The notes: generated by a model not told the origin, from the letters alone. A stretch of DNA of 64,000 bases from Balneola sp. (GCA_017640785.1 JAEPPZ010000011.1:1-64000), one strand, 5' to 3'; positions 1-9,570 are shown, counted from the stretch's first letter. Made by a program: numbers and translations.

Positions 1-26
1 TCGTGGTAGAGTAGGTCGTCGCCTTC
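1..26 (+). rRNA. rrf: 5S rRNA, 3' end (partial)
   Basis: The first 26 bases match the conserved 3' end of Bacteroidota 5S rRNA (GAGAGTAGGTCG-CGCC type; here GTAGAGTAGGTCGTCGCC). A T-rich stretch and a terminator hairpin follow. The body of the gene, and presumably 16S and 23S, lie upstream of the window. This is recognition from memory of the 5S consensus, not an alignment. Confidence 0.72.
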
Positions 27-39
27 TTTTTTTTACCCT

Positions 40-73
40 AAAACCCGATTCATCCAATGAATCGGGTTTTTTT
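40..73 (+). terminator. Rho-independent terminator of the rRNA operon
   Basis: A perfect 13-bp inverted repeat (AAACCCGATTCAT / ATGAATCGGGTTT) with a 3-base loop is followed by a run of T. It lies just after the 5S 3' end and before the next gene. Confidence 0.85.
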
Positions 74-122
74 ATGTGTATCAATCTTAAAAGTTTTTCG
101 TTAATGTTTATATTGATTACTT

Positions 123-2444
123 ATGAGATATACATTTTTTGCAATTCTAGGTTTTTTATGGATAGGTTCAGTAGCTAATGCACAATCACTGACTGATTGG
201 ACTGCCTATACCTCATTTCGATCCGTTTCAGGAGCAGTAGAAGATTCAGAAGGAAGAATCTGGATGACTACGAATGGAGGAGTTCTAGTCGCAGATGGAA
301 ATGAAGTTATTAAAAAAATTACAGTAATTGATGGTCTTACCAGATTGGATGGATCTGCAATAGCTTATTCTGAATCAATGGAATTGATCTTTGTTGGATA
401 TTTAACAGGAGTAATTGATGTAATAGATGCAACGGATTTTGAGGTTACTCATCTGACAGATATTGAGAGAAATAATTCGTTTTCTCAGAAGGGTATTAAT
501 GATTTTTATATTTCGGATAACTTATTACTTGTGGCAACAGATTTTGGGATTGTTGAGTATGATCTCAATGGTATGTTTGTAAAGGATTCATATATAAAAT
601 TCGGCGATTTTAGCACAGCAATAGCTGTTAATGCTATATTCAAATATAATGAAACTCTGTATTTAGGAACTGAGGAAGGTATTGCATTTAAGGCATGGGA
701 AGATGATTTTTCAGCTAATAGCTGGAACAATTATAATGGTTCAGATGGCTACTCGTCTTCTTCAACCATTGCATTAGGAGCTTTTCAAAATGTAATATAT
801 GCTTCAACTACTTCAGATAACTTCACATTTGAAAATGGTTCTTGGTCTCAAAATTCAGAGTTCGGAAGTAATATAATTGTGGACTATTCTTCGAACGATG
901 GTTTTTTAATAGCTTTATCAACGGAAAGAATTTACTATAAAAATGAAAACGGTCTGCTCAGTAACACTTTTTTATCTGAGAATTACGGATCAACACTTAC
1001 TGAGATACCGTTTTCTGACGAAGTTATATTTGGTACTATTAATAGCGGGTTAGGGATTCTTGATATTTCGAATGGTAGTATAACTTACTCTGCAGTTGAT
1101 GGACCTTATGTGAATTTCTTTGAAGGAATGAAATTTGTCGATGGAGTGCTTATTTCAGGTTCAACAAGAAGCTCATCCCGAAGAGAGGAAATAGATAAAA
1201 GTAGAGGCTTTTATATTTATGAAAACGGGGTGTGGGAAAATTATAATGAAATCATAACTCCTGAATTCGATGGGGTTGTATTCCGTCAGCCTTTTAAAAC
1301 CACAGCATCAGGTAATTATTACTACTTTGGGAGTTGGGGGACAGGGCTTGTTAGGTTCGATAAAAATACCGATGAAATAAAACTATTTGATGAAACTAAC
1401 TCAACGCTCAGAGGTTGGCCACAGGATAGTGAACTTTACCCTGTGATATCCGGACTTGAAACCGATAGCAATAACGATGTTTGGCTAGTCAGCAGATATG
1501 GTGATACCCCTCTATACAGGCAGTCTCCGGGAGATGATGATTGGCAATCATTTGAAGAGAACAGTGCTGCTGCTTCATCAGATCTTTACGAAAATCTATT
1601 TATAGATTCTTTTGACCAAAAATGGATACCTCTTCAAAATGCACAATCCAGTGGAACGGGGCTATTAGTAATAGATACAAAAGATCCTGAAGACGAGACT
1701 GATGATGTAGGAATTAAATTACAAACCGGAGCGAATAGTGGCAATCTACCTGATAGCAAAGTCAATGTTTTGATAGAGGATAATAATGGAGAGGTATGGA
1801 TAGGTACAGCTCGTGGTATTGCTAAATTTATTTTTCCTGAAATTCTTATTGAAGGATCAGTTCAGGAACGAACGGCACAATGGTTGATAAATGAGGATAC
1901 ATCAGCAGTTTCCAGATTTTTACTAAGAGATATAAATGCTACAGCTATGGCTGTTAATGCAGCAAACGAAAAATGGATAGGGAGTGCAAATCAGGGAGTT
2001 TATCTACTAAATGCTGAGGGAAGTAAAATTTTAAAAAGATTCACCACTGAGAACAGTCCTTTGTTTTCAAACAGTATTAAATCGATTGCCATAAATGATA
2101 TTACCGGCGAAGTATTTATAGCAACTGATGTGGGTTTGATCAGTTATCAGGATATTCCCAAAAGACCTGTAAATAAAATGGACGAGCTAAAGGTTTTTCC
2201 AAATCCTTTTAATTACGATAAAAATGAAGAAATATTTATCGAAGATTTAAGCGGTGAGACATCTGTGAAAATTTTAGGGGTAGATGGTACCGTGGTAAAT
2301 TCGTTTCAAACAACAGGAGGACGGGTTTCATGGAATGGAAAAGATTCGAATGGTAATCGCTTAGGTTCAGGGGTTTATTTCATTGTAGCAGTAGACAGCG
2401 AAGGCAACTCAAAAGGTGTTGGGAAAGTTGTGATAGTTAAGTAA
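123..2444 (+). CDS. porZ: PorZ-like T9SS-associated beta-propeller protein with C-terminal sorting domain
   Basis: The 773-residue protein opens with a signal peptide (about residues 1-20, ending VANAQ). Two-component-regulator-type propeller repeats follow (WTAY..., GRIWMTTNGGVLV, GEVWIGTARGIAKF, EKWIGSANQGVYLL, GEVFIATDVGLISY). The last ~85 residues are a T9SS type A sorting domain (VFPNPFNY... GVYFIV...KVVIVK). Length, architecture and CTD match PorZ, the surface component that supplies anionic lipopolysaccharide to the PorU sortase in Porphyromonas. The first gene after the rRNA terminator, it is followed 32 bp later by a glycosyltransferase. An alternative is a generic T9SS propeller protein; I favour PorZ because the N-terminal WTAYTSFRSVSGAVED pattern fits that family. 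Confidence 0.75.
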   Translation: MRYTFFAILGFLWIGSVANAQSLTDWTAYTSFRSVSGAVEDSEGRIWMTTNGGVLVADGNEVIKKITVIDGLTRLDGSAIAYSESMELIFVGYLTGVIDVIDATDFEVTHLTDIERNNSFSQKGINDFYISDNLLLVATDFGIVEYDLNGMFVKDSYIKFGDFSTAIAVNAIFKYNETLYLGTEEGIAFKAWEDDFSANSWNNYNGSDGYSSSSTIALGAFQNVIYASTTSDNFTFENGSWSQNSEFGSNIIVDYSSNDGFLIALSTERIYYKNENGLLSNTFLSENYGSTLTEIPFSDEVIFGTINSGLGILDISNGSITYSAVDGPYVNFFEGMKFVDGVLISGSTRSSSRREEIDKSRGFYIYENGVWENYNEIITPEFDGVVFRQPFKTTASGNYYYFGSWGTGLVRFDKNTDEIKLFDETNSTLRGWPQDSELYPVISGLETDSNNDVWLVSRYGDTPLYRQSPGDDDWQSFEENSAAASSDLYENLFIDSFDQKWIPLQNAQSSGTGLLVIDTKDPEDETDDVGIKLQTGANSGNLPDSKVNVLIEDNNGEVWIGTARGIAKFIFPEILIEGSVQERTAQWLINEDTSAVSRFLLRDINATAMAVNAANEKWIGSANQGVYLLNAEGSKILKRFTTENSPLFSNSIKSIAINDITGEVFIATDVGLISYQDIPKRPVNKMDELKVFPNPFNYDKNEEIFIEDLSGETSVKILGVDGTVVNSFQTTGGRVSWNGKDSNGNRLGSGVYFIVAVDSEGNSKGVGKVVIVK

Positions 2445-2476
2445 CCTATCTTGGAAATATGAATATTATCTAAGAA

Positions 2477-3688
2477 GTGATTTCAGAACTAAATAAAGAA
2501 GAATCTATTGATAACCGGGATATATCTATTGTTGTAGTCAACTATAGAGTAAAAGAGTATATATTACTTTTACTAGATTCCATTCAAAAAGCTACTAAGC
2601 ACCTTTCAGTAGAGATATTTGTAGTTGATAACAATTCTGATGATGGCTCTCCTGAATATCTGATCTCGGCTTTTAAAGGTATCAAAATTATAAAAAACGA
2701 TGAAAATATAGGATTTTCCAGAGCTAATAATCAAGCTATTGAAAAGGCTTCAGGGACTTATACTTTGATAATTAATCCTGATACTGTAATTCAGGAAGAT
2801 AGTCTTTTAAAATTGAAAGATTATATGGATGAATCCAATAAGACCGCGGCTTTAGGATTTAAAATGTTCAATCCGGATGGAACCTTTGCCAGAGAAAGTA
2901 AACGATCAGTCCCTGACCTTAAAACCGGAATATTCAGAGCTTCAGGACTGGATAAATTTCTTCCGAATAGCAGACTATTTGGCCGGAGGTATTTGGGATG
3001 GATAGATGAAAATGAAGTAGCTGAGGTGCCCGTAATTAGCGGAGCCGGAATGTTTTGGAGAACTTCAGTTTTAAAAGAGTTGCAAGGTTTTGACGAAGCC
3101 TTTTTCATGTATGGAGAAGATGACGATCTTTGCTATCGGGTTCAGAATACTGATTTTAGTATCAGGTATTTTCCTCCTGCCAAAATGCTTCACTTTAAAG
3201 GGGAAAGTGAACGAGAGATGAGTCTGAAAAGCTTAAAGAAAATGAATAAAGGCTTAGCACAATTCTTTACTAAACATTATAAAAACAGCTATAATATTAT
3301 TTCGAGAGCTCTAATTTCGTTCGCTTTCAATTCAAGAACGGTAATCCAGTATTTGACTCTGAAATCCAAAAATAACACTGATGCTCAACAAGAGAAAATA
3401 AACTCAGTAGTTATACTTCATAATCTGGAAAAAGAATTTCCCGATGGTTTGGATAATGACATAAAGAACGCTCTTAAGCTTACATCCGAAAACTTAGATT
3501 TTAGAAGGGTCTCCGATCAAAACGATTTTATTAATATCTCCAAAAACATAGTTTTTGATACCTCATCGGTTACGTATACCGAAGCTTTTAGCTTGATGGA
3601 AAAACTGAATGAAAAAGAATTTAGTTTCTATTTTCTATTGCCCAAACAGAAATTAATCGTAGGGAAATCAAGGATTTTTGAGCTGTAA
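2477..3688 (+). CDS. Family 2 glycosyltransferase (rhamnosyltransferase-like)
   Basis: GT-A fold glycosyltransferase of 403 residues. The N-terminal half carries the usual motifs: SIVVVNYRVKEY at ~17, FVVDNNSDDGSPEYL at ~49, GFSRANNQAI at ~80 and INPDTVI at ~98. An EDDDLCYRV acceptor/divalent-ion region lies near residue 214. These are typical of WbbL/rhamnosyltransferase-type enzymes that add a sugar to a lipid-linked glycan on the cytoplasmic side. Residues ~300-403 form an extra domain I do not recognise. The start is GTG at 2477, 6 bases after an AAGAAG. Donor and acceptor cannot be deduced. It ends 1 base before the convergent tgt stop. Confidence 0.85.
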   Translation: MISELNKEESIDNRDISIVVVNYRVKEYILLLLDSIQKATKHLSVEIFVVDNNSDDGSPEYLISAFKGIKIIKNDENIGFSRANNQAIEKASGTYTLIINPDTVIQEDSLLKLKDYMDESNKTAALGFKMFNPDGTFARESKRSVPDLKTGIFRASGLDKFLPNSRLFGRRYLGWIDENEVAEVPVISGAGMFWRTSVLKELQGFDEAFFMYGEDDDLCYRVQNTDFSIRYFPPAKMLHFKGESEREMSLKSLKKMNKGLAQFFTKHYKNSYNIISRALISFAFNSRTVIQYLTLKSKNNTDAQQEKINSVVILHNLEKEFPDGLDNDIKNALKLTSENLDFRRVSDQNDFINISKNIVFDTSSVTYTEAFSLMEKLNEKEFSFYFLLPKQKLIVGKSRIFEL

Positions 3689-3689
3689 T

Positions 3690-4817
3690 TTAAATCTTTT
3701 GTTCCACTTGCTTCACCATTTCAGGATACCAATCTGCAAACGTATCGTCAGCTATATGCTCTCTGATCCTTTCCATCAGCCATAAATAAAAGGTCAAATT
3801 GTGGACAGAAGCTAGTACAAGTCCAAAGATCTCATTATGCTTTATAAGATGATGGATATAAGCCATGGTGTAAGTGTTACAAAGCTCTGAAGGGAAGTCT
3901 TCATCTAATGGTTTATGATGATCTTTCCATTGAGCGTTTCTGATATTCACCTTTCCATTTCGGGTAAAGATCGTACCGTTACGTGCATTTCTGGTCGGCA
4001 TCACACAATCGAACATATCAATACCTCTGGCAACGCATTCCAGAAGATTACCCGGAGTTCCAACTCCCATCAGGTATCGAACTTTCTCTTTAGGTATGTA
4101 ATCTGTATTAAGATCTGCCATTTCGTACATGAGTGGGATGGGCTCACCAACACTTAAACCTCCGATTGCGATGCCTTCAAAATCCAGATCGGTAATAAAT
4201 TTTGTGGACTCAATTCTAAGATCTTTATAAGTGCCACCTTGAATTATACCAAATTGATTTTGATCATGACCGTAAAGGGCATTTGTCTTAAGAAAATGTT
4301 TTCTGCCTCTTTTTGCCCAACGATGAGTAAGCTCCATTGAGTTCTTAGCATATTCATATGTGCTTGGATAAGGTGGACATTCATCCAAGAGCATCATTAT
4401 ATCTGAACCTAAAATGCGTTGAGTATCTACAACATTCTCAGGAGTGAATAAATGTTTGGAACCATCAATATGGCTTTTAAAGTGAGCGCCTTCTTCATCA
4501 AGCTTTCTATTATCAGATAGTGAAAAAATTTGATATCCACCTGAATCAGTTAGAATCGGCTTATTCCAATTCATAAATTTGTGAAGTCCGCCTGCATTAT
4601 GCATGATCTCATTACCGGGGCGTAAATACAGATGATAGGTATTCCCCAAAATTATTTGAGCACGAATCTGATCGATTAATGCTTTCTGTGAAACTCCTTT
4701 TACAGTTCCTAAGGTACCAACAGGCATAAAAATGGGAGTTTCAATAACTCCATGATCTGTTTTAAACTCACCCAAACGGGCTTTTGTGGATGCGGCTTCT
4801 TTTTTTAAAGTATACAA
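3690..4817 (-). CDS. tgt: Queuine tRNA-ribosyltransferase (tRNA-guanine transglycosylase)
   Basis: Exchanges guanine-34 of GUN-anticodon tRNAs for the queuosine precursor. It has 375 residues, the normal length. Catalytic residues are present: Asp91 in the TDSGGYQ motif (general acid/base) and Asp270 in DMFDCVMPTRNARNG (nucleophile). GIIQGG and AIGGLSVGEP are also intact. Odd point: the structural zinc site normally built from CxCxxC plus His is reduced to FPSELC (308-313), losing two of three cysteines. From memory, several Bacteroidota Tgt proteins have lost the same cysteines, so this is probably a lineage trait and not decay. The gene is convergent with the preceding glycosyltransferase and divergent from the sugar transferase at 4903. 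Confidence 0.96.
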   Translation of the reverse strand: MYTLKKEAASTKARLGEFKTDHGVIETPIFMPVGTLGTVKGVSQKALIDQIRAQIILGNTYHLYLRPGNEIMHNAGGLHKFMNWNKPILTDSGGYQIFSLSDNRKLDEEGAHFKSHIDGSKHLFTPENVVDTQRILGSDIMMLLDECPPYPSTYEYAKNSMELTHRWAKRGRKHFLKTNALYGHDQNQFGIIQGGTYKDLRIESTKFITDLDFEGIAIGGLSVGEPIPLMYEMADLNTDYIPKEKVRYLMGVGTPGNLLECVARGIDMFDCVMPTRNARNGTIFTRNGKVNIRNAQWKDHHKPLDEDFPSELCNTYTMAYIHHLIKHNEIFGLVLASVHNLTFYLWLMERIREHIADDTFADWYPEMVKQVEQKI

Positions 4818-4902
4818 ACTATAATTTGGTCTAATATTTATGAACGAGACACTTAAATGTGTATTTTAAGCGATTCAAAAACTAAGAAAGCTTAATTTTC
4901 TA

Positions 4903-6312
4903 TTGGGCAATTTAAAAAGATATAACGAAGTTATTTTCACAAGTTTGCTGGATTTTTTAATTCTTCTGGCAAGTTGGTTTGTATTCCATTGGTATCATAG
5001 TGAAGACCTGAATTTAATTCTGAAAGAAGTAGGATTGAATTTTGTGAATACCGGTGTGCTGGTCAGTATATACTGGATGTTCGTATTTGTATTGACGGGT
5101 CTTTATAAAAAGCTCTACTTGATTTCTCGCTTAGATGAATTCATCACCGTTTTAAAGGCAACGTCTATAGGGGTATTATTTTTATTTTTCATTGGGTTGG
5201 TAGGGGATGCGGTTTCTGTTGATGAACAAAAATCCCTAACTATATTTTACTGGGGTACTACATTATTATTAGTAGCATTCAACCGTTTTCTGGTAAGAAC
5301 CATACAGAGATATTATGCTCGAAGGGGAAAGGGACTTCATAAAACGGTAATAATTGGAACAGGTAATGCAGCTAAAACTGCTTATGACGACCTGATAAGA
5401 AATAAGACCTTAGGAATGCAGGTGCTTGGTTTTATACAAGTGAATGGAAAAATGCCTGATGAAAGTATAGGTATTTCATCCGAAGAAGTAATCGGGCATT
5501 TGGATGAAATACGATCAATTATAGATCAACATCAGATTCAGGATGTGCTGGTAGCTTTAGAACCCGAAAGAAGACAGGATTTAGTAAGTGTGATTTCTAA
5601 AGTTGACTTTCCTGACGTAACCCTAAAACTACTACCTGATTTTTATCAATTAGTGAGCGGCTTAAATAAGACCAATCAAATTTTTGGCATGCCACTTGTG
5701 GAAGTTTCTCCGGAACCCATGCCTTTATGGGAAAAAACGGCAAAGCGTTTACTTGATATTGTTGTATCAATAGTTGCTTTGTTAATATCTATCCCATTTG
5801 TAATTATTATTTCAATTTTAGTGAGAATGAACTCTGAAGGTCCTGCTATTTTCAGACAAACCAGGGTCGGAATGAATGGTAGAACTTTTACTATTTTGAA
5901 ATTCAGAACCATGTATATGAATGCAGAAGATGAAACCGGACCAACCTGGGCCAAAGAAAATGATCCAAGAGTTACAAAAGTAGGATACTGGCTAAGAAAA
6001 TTGAGACTGGATGAAATACCACAATTCTTAAACGTACTAATTGGTGATATGAGTTTAGTTGGGCCACGCCCTGAACGACCTCATTTCGTAAAACAATTCT
6101 CTCAACAAATACCTCTTTACACACGCAGATTAAGAGTAAGACCGGGAATTACGGGTTGGGCCCAAGTAAAGTGGAAATACGGAGGCTCCTTGGATACCGT
6201 TCGTGAAAAAACTAAGTACGACCTTTTCTATATTGAAAATATCTCGCTTAAAATGGATGCCAAAATTCTTATTAATACTGTACTCACCATCATAAAAGGG
6301 AAAGGGCAATGA
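4903..6312 (+). CDS. Undecaprenyl-phosphate sugar phosphotransferase (WcaJ/WbaP-type polyisoprenyl-phosphate hexose-1-phosphate transferase)
   Basis: Initiates exopolysaccharide or O-antigen repeat-unit synthesis by moving a hexose-1-phosphate onto undecaprenyl phosphate. The 469 residues show four N-terminal membrane segments (~10-135), a CoA-binding-like Rossmann region (HKTVIIGTGNAAK, ~146) and a C-terminal bacterial sugar transferase domain. That domain begins at AKRLLDIVVSIVALL (~282). It continues with RTRVG-type, LKFRTM, LRLDEIPQFLNVL, GDMSLVGPRPERP and RPGITGWAQV motifs. The start is TTG at 4903 with an AAGAAAG about 12 bases upstream. Its stop overlaps the ATGATG start of the next glycosyltransferase, so the two are co-translated. 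Confidence 0.9.
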   Translation: MGNLKRYNEVIFTSLLDFLILLASWFVFHWYHSEDLNLILKEVGLNFVNTGVLVSIYWMFVFVLTGLYKKLYLISRLDEFITVLKATSIGVLFLFFIGLVGDAVSVDEQKSLTIFYWGTTLLLVAFNRFLVRTIQRYYARRGKGLHKTVIIGTGNAAKTAYDDLIRNKTLGMQVLGFIQVNGKMPDESIGISSEEVIGHLDEIRSIIDQHQIQDVLVALEPERRQDLVSVISKVDFPDVTLKLLPDFYQLVSGLNKTNQIFGMPLVEVSPEPMPLWEKTAKRLLDIVVSIVALLISIPFVIIISILVRMNSEGPAIFRQTRVGMNGRTFTILKFRTMYMNAEDETGPTWAKENDPRVTKVGYWLRKLRLDEIPQFLNVLIGDMSLVGPRPERPHFVKQFSQQIPLYTRRLRVRPGITGWAQVKWKYGGSLDTVREKTKYDLFYIENISLKMDAKILINTVLTIIKGKGQ

Positions 6313-7040
6313 TGGAAAAGAAAGCACTGATAATAATTCCAACTTATAATGAAGCAACTAACATTGTCAGGATGATAGACCGGTTGATGGTATTAGACTT
6401 CCCTGTTGATGTACTAGTGGTGGATGATGGCTCACCTGACGGAACTGCTCAAAATGTGGCGGTTAAACAAAGGGAATACCCTGAAAGAGTACATTTAATT
6501 GAACGAGCTTCAAAACAAGGACTTGGTACTGCTTATGTAAGGGGATTTGAGTTCGCACTTCAGCATAGTTATGAATACATCCTTGAGATGGACGCGGATT
6601 TTTCACACCGTCCCGAGGATGCCCTTAAATTAATACGAGCTGTTGATACAGGAGAGTGCGATGTAGCGGTTGGGTCTCGCTATTGTAAAGGGATCAGTAT
6701 TATTAACTGGCCGTTAAGCAGATTAATTCTGTCTTATGCAGCTAATATTTACGCCAGAACTATTACAGGCCTACCGATTTTTGATACAACTGCAGGATTT
6801 AAATGTTTAAGAAGAAGTGTAATTGAGGCGATTCCATTGAAAAGAATAGAATCCAATGGTTATGCTTTTCAGATAGAGCTTCATTTCCGAGCATGGAAAG
6901 CCGGTTTCAAACTCAAAGAAGTTTCAATTGTATTTAAAGAACGACAAGAAGGCGTTTCTAAAATGTCTAAGGCAATAGTAAGAGAAGCGATTTGGCGTGT
7001 TTGGGCTTTAAAATTCAGAAGTATTTTTGGTGCACTTTAA
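6309..7040 (+). CDS. Polyprenol monophosphomannose synthase (dolichyl-phosphate mannosyltransferase-like GT2)
   Basis: 243-residue family 2 glycosyltransferase with ALIIIPTYNEATNI, VLVVDDGSPDGTA, GLGTAYVRGF and EMDADFSHRPED. The last supplies the metal-binding Asp pair. GSRYCKG and the C-terminal SNGYAFQIELHFRAWK and FKERQEGVSKMS motifs are diagnostic of the DPM1/Ppm1 group. That group makes polyprenyl-phosphate-mannose or a related lipid-linked sugar. There is no C-terminal membrane domain, as in short bacterial Ppm1-like forms. It overlaps the stop of the preceding sugar transferase by 4 bases (ATGA), which points to joint cell-surface glycan work. Confidence 0.88.
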   Translation: MMEKKALIIIPTYNEATNIVRMIDRLMVLDFPVDVLVVDDGSPDGTAQNVAVKQREYPERVHLIERASKQGLGTAYVRGFEFALQHSYEYILEMDADFSHRPEDALKLIRAVDTGECDVAVGSRYCKGISIINWPLSRLILSYAANIYARTITGLPIFDTTAGFKCLRRSVIEAIPLKRIESNGYAFQIELHFRAWKAGFKLKEVSIVFKERQEGVSKMSKAIVREAIWRVWALKFRSIFGAL

Positions 7041-7075
7041 ATCGCATTAAGGCTGACCTTGTTAGTTTGATTGTT

Positions 7076-7083
7076 TATATTTG
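7076..7083 (+). promoter_or_regulatory. Candidate -7 element (TAnnTTTG) upstream of accA
   Basis: TATATTTG matches the Bacteroidota -7 consensus TAnnTTTG and lies 25 bases before the accA start. No convincing -33 element at ideal spacing was found (a TTG lies at 7059-7061). Confidence 0.4.
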
Positions 7084-7107
7084 AACAAATTCTAAAAAAG
7101 AGAACTC

Positions 7108-8064
7108 ATGCAATATCTTGATTTTGAAAAACCAATAGCTGATCTGGAAAAAAAGATCGAAGAACTTGAAAATCTTTCTACTGTTGGAGACGGGATTCTT
7201 AAAAAAGAGATCGCAAGCCTGAATAAAAAGGTTGAAGAACTTAGGAAATCAATTTTTGCTGATCTTACAAGATGGCAAAGAGTTCAGTTAGCACGCCACC
7301 CAGACCGACCATATACCACGGATTATATTGATAATTTTGTAGACGACTTTGTTGAATTACATGGCGACAGATATCATGCAGACGACAAAGCGATCGTTGC
7401 GGGTTTGGGGAAGATCGATGGGGAATCTGTAATGATAATTGGTCATCAAAAAGGAAGAGATACCGCTAGTCGTACATACAGAAATTTTGGTATGGCGAAT
7501 CCTGAGGGTTACAGAAAGGCTTACCGTTTGATGAAACTGGCAGAAAAATTTAAAATTCCTATCATTACACTTCTGGATACACCGGGCGCTTTCCCCGGTC
7601 TGGAAGCTGAGGAAAGAGGACAAGCTGAAGCTATAGCTAAAAATCTGAAAATGATGGCCATGCTTAAAGTTCCATTGATCACTATTGTGATTGGTGAAGG
7701 AGCCAGTGGTGGTGCAATCGGAATCGGAATGGGGAACGAAGTTTATATGATGGAGAATACCTGGTATTCTGTAATCTCTCCTGAATCTTGTTCTTCTATC
7801 CTTTGGAAAACGTGGGATTATAAGGAGCAAGCTGCCGCAAATCTGAAACTTACAGCGAAAGACCTGGAAGAACTCAAGGTTATTGATGGAGTAATTCCAG
7901 AACCATTAGGTGGTGCTCATCGCAACCATGATGAAGCAGCTGCGCTGGTAAAGTCTCAAATAGTTAAAAGCCTGAAAAAATTGAAGAAACTAAGCTCAAA
8001 TAAGTTAATTGAGCAGAGAATTGAAAAATATTCTTCAATTGGTGCTTTTGAGATCGCAAAATAG
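7108..8064 (+). CDS. accA: Acetyl-CoA carboxylase carboxyltransferase subunit alpha
   Basis: Alpha subunit of the carboxyltransferase that moves CO2 from carboxybiotin to acetyl-CoA, the first step of fatty acid synthesis. At 318 residues it is full length. It has the [16 protein letters not shown]-terminus, the [19 protein letters not shown] motif (~82) and [36 protein letters not shown]-type oxyanion/CoA residues, [11 protein letters not shown] (~164) and [12 protein letters not shown] (~199) are also intact. The stop codon shares a base with the GTG of the downstream thioesterase. Confidence 0.98.
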   Translation: MQYLDFEKPIADLEKKIEELENLSTVGDGILKKEIASLNKKVEELRKSIFADLTRWQRVQLARHPDRPYTTDYIDNFVDDFVELHGDRYHADDKAIVAGLGKIDGESVMIIGHQKGRDTASRTYRNFGMANPEGYRKAYRLMKLAEKFKIPIITLLDTPGAFPGLEAEERGQAEAIAKNLKMMAMLKVPLITIVIGEGASGGAIGIGMGNEVYMMENTWYSVISPESCSSILWKTWDYKEQAAANLKLTAKDLEELKVIDGVIPEPLGGAHRNHDEAAALVKSQIVKSLKKLKKLSSNKLIEQRIEKYSSIGAFEIAK

Positions 8065-8501
8065 TGGCCATTTCTTTTCCTGATAGAGAGCCGCTCATCG
8101 AATACACTCACAAGTTGAGAAGCCGCTACGGCGAAACAGATAAGATGGGGTATGTTTACTACGGACGATATCTGGAATATTTTGAGGTAGCCCGTACAGA
8201 AATGATCCGTAGTTTCGGACTTTCGTATCGCGAATTGGAAGAAAATGGAGTTATGCTCCCGGTCATACATTCTGAACTGGAATATAAAATCCCTGTTCAC
8301 TACGATGTAGAAATGGAGATCAAAGTGATGGTATTTGATATTCCTCAAGTCCGGTTGCAAACATTTTATGAAGTGCTTACTCAAGATCAGAAAACACCAC
8401 ATGTGTTGGGTGAAGTTTCATTATGTTTTATGGACTCTGAATCCCGCAGACCGTGTAGAGCTCCGGATGAATTTCTGAATAAGATCACCAAGCACATTTG
8501 A
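8064..8501 (+). CDS. Acyl-CoA thioesterase, YbgC/4-hydroxybenzoyl-CoA type hot-dog fold
   Basis: 145-residue hot-dog protein. The diagnostic segment RYGETDKMGYVYYGRYLEYFEVARTE (~20-45, shown here in part) carries the catalytic Asp that attacks the thioester in the 4HBT/YbgC family. It probably hydrolyses short- or medium-chain acyl-CoA; the substrate is not deducible. The start is GTG at 8064, overlapping the accA stop (TAG|GTG). This start is needed to include the conserved first strand. It is translationally coupled to accA, consistent with lipid metabolism. Confidence 0.88.
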   Translation: MAISFPDREPLIEYTHKLRSRYGETDKMGYVYYGRYLEYFEVARTEMIRSFGLSYRELEENGVMLPVIHSELEYKIPVHYDVEMEIKVMVFDIPQVRLQTFYEVLTQDQKTPHVLGEVSLCFMDSESRRPCRAPDEFLNKITKHI

Positions 8502-8502
8502 A

Positions 8503-8979
8503 ATGAATTTAGGACTCGAATTCCAAAATCGAGCACTTTATGCAATAGTTTTCGTTGGAAGCTTTTTTCTTGTAATTATAGCTCTCGGTCCGGGATTGTT
8601 CGGAAATCCTTCGTTGCCTTATGTAAGTTTTCAATTTGAAGCATTTCATTTTTTATGTCATCAGGACCCGTTACGCTCATTTGCTTTAAATAATAGCCAG
8701 ATGGCAGTCTGTGCACGTTGTATAGGAATTTATAGTGCGTTCTTTACAGGTGTAATTTTAATGCCTTTTTTGGTACTAATTAAAAAAGTAAAGTTCAGAT
8801 ATTATTTCAGATTCTTGATTGGTACTATTATTTTAAATTTTATTGATGTTTTGGGAAACCAATTTGAATTCTGGACGAATACAAACGAGTCGAGATTCCT
8901 GCTCGGATCTTTATTTGGGTTAAGCTCGGCAATTTTACTTTCTAACGAATTTTTTAAAAAACTAAATACAGAGGATTAA
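8503..8979 (+). CDS. DUF2085 family membrane protein
   Basis: 158 residues with about four predicted membrane segments (15-37, 72-97, 99-117, 126-147). It has the DUF2085 signature FHFLCHQDPLRSF (~49) and MAVCARCIGIYSAFF (~67), a conserved His plus CxxC arrangement suggestive of metal or redox binding. No function is established. It starts one base after the thioesterase stop and ends one base before the next gene, so it belongs to this run of small genes. Confidence 0.82.
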   Translation: MNLGLEFQNRALYAIVFVGSFFLVIIALGPGLFGNPSLPYVSFQFEAFHFLCHQDPLRSFALNNSQMAVCARCIGIYSAFFTGVILMPFLVLIKKVKFRYYFRFLIGTIILNFIDVLGNQFEFWTNTNESRFLLGSLFGLSSAILLSNEFFKKLNTED

Positions 8980-8980
8980 T

Positions 8981-9544
8981 ATGGAAAATGAAGAAATGAA
9001 GCCAAATTATTGGCCATCCGTAATTCAAGCTGCAATTATTGTAGCGGTTGTAACAACAGTAGTTGGATTAGGCTTGGTATATTATGTTGCTGGTTCTGAG
9101 CCGTCAATGGGCGTTATGATGATATCCGGGCTTACTATCCCAATAACCTGTCTAATTGGGCTTATCGGTGGTATTTTGGCAACTAGAAGCTACGCGAAGG
9201 CTTTTGATATTACTTTCCCAATAGGAACAGGTGCTCAAATTGGTCTTTTTACAGGAATCATTGCAGCAGTGGTTGGCGGTATTATTGGTCAGATTTGGAA
9301 CTTGGTAGACCCGACTTTAATGGAGAGGTTTGCCGACACGATGATTGGAGCGTTTGAAATGAATGATCAGATTCCTGAGTCACAAAAAGATGAGATCATA
9401 ACTAGCATGGAAGAAAGCTTTGAAGATCAGTCCAGTATGGGAGGAGTTCTAAAGGGCATTGCAATAAACGCAGGTGTTCTTGGCTTCGTTAACCTTCTTT
9501 CCGGTATGATCGGAGCAAAAATATTTGCTTCTGAAGAAGAGTAA
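8981..9544 (+). CDS. DUF4199 domain membrane protein
   Basis: 187-residue protein with four apparent membrane segments (14-35, 43-65, 78-102, 157-180) and a soluble stretch (~108-150) between the third and fourth. The layout and the GLTIPITCLIGLIGGILATRSY segment fit DUF4199, common in Bacteroidota. Function unknown. It closes the accA-linked run; a hairpin follows at 9571. Confidence 0.75.
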   Translation: MENEEMKPNYWPSVIQAAIIVAVVTTVVGLGLVYYVAGSEPSMGVMMISGLTIPITCLIGLIGGILATRSYAKAFDITFPIGTGAQIGLFTGIIAAVVGGIIGQIWNLVDPTLMERFADTMIGAFEMNDQIPESQKDEIITSMEESFEDQSSMGGVLKGIAINAGVLGFVNLLSGMIGAKIFASEEE

Positions 9545-9570
9545 ATCCAATCTTATTACTACATCTATAT

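Noticed and set aside
7357-7830. A 157-codon frame on the minus strand inside accA
   Set aside because: It lies wholly within a certain gene and its composition (His/Ser/Phe-rich) is that of an antisense shadow.
7956-8402. A 148-codon minus-strand frame over accA and the thioesterase
   Set aside because: Antisense of two well-supported genes, with no domain pattern.
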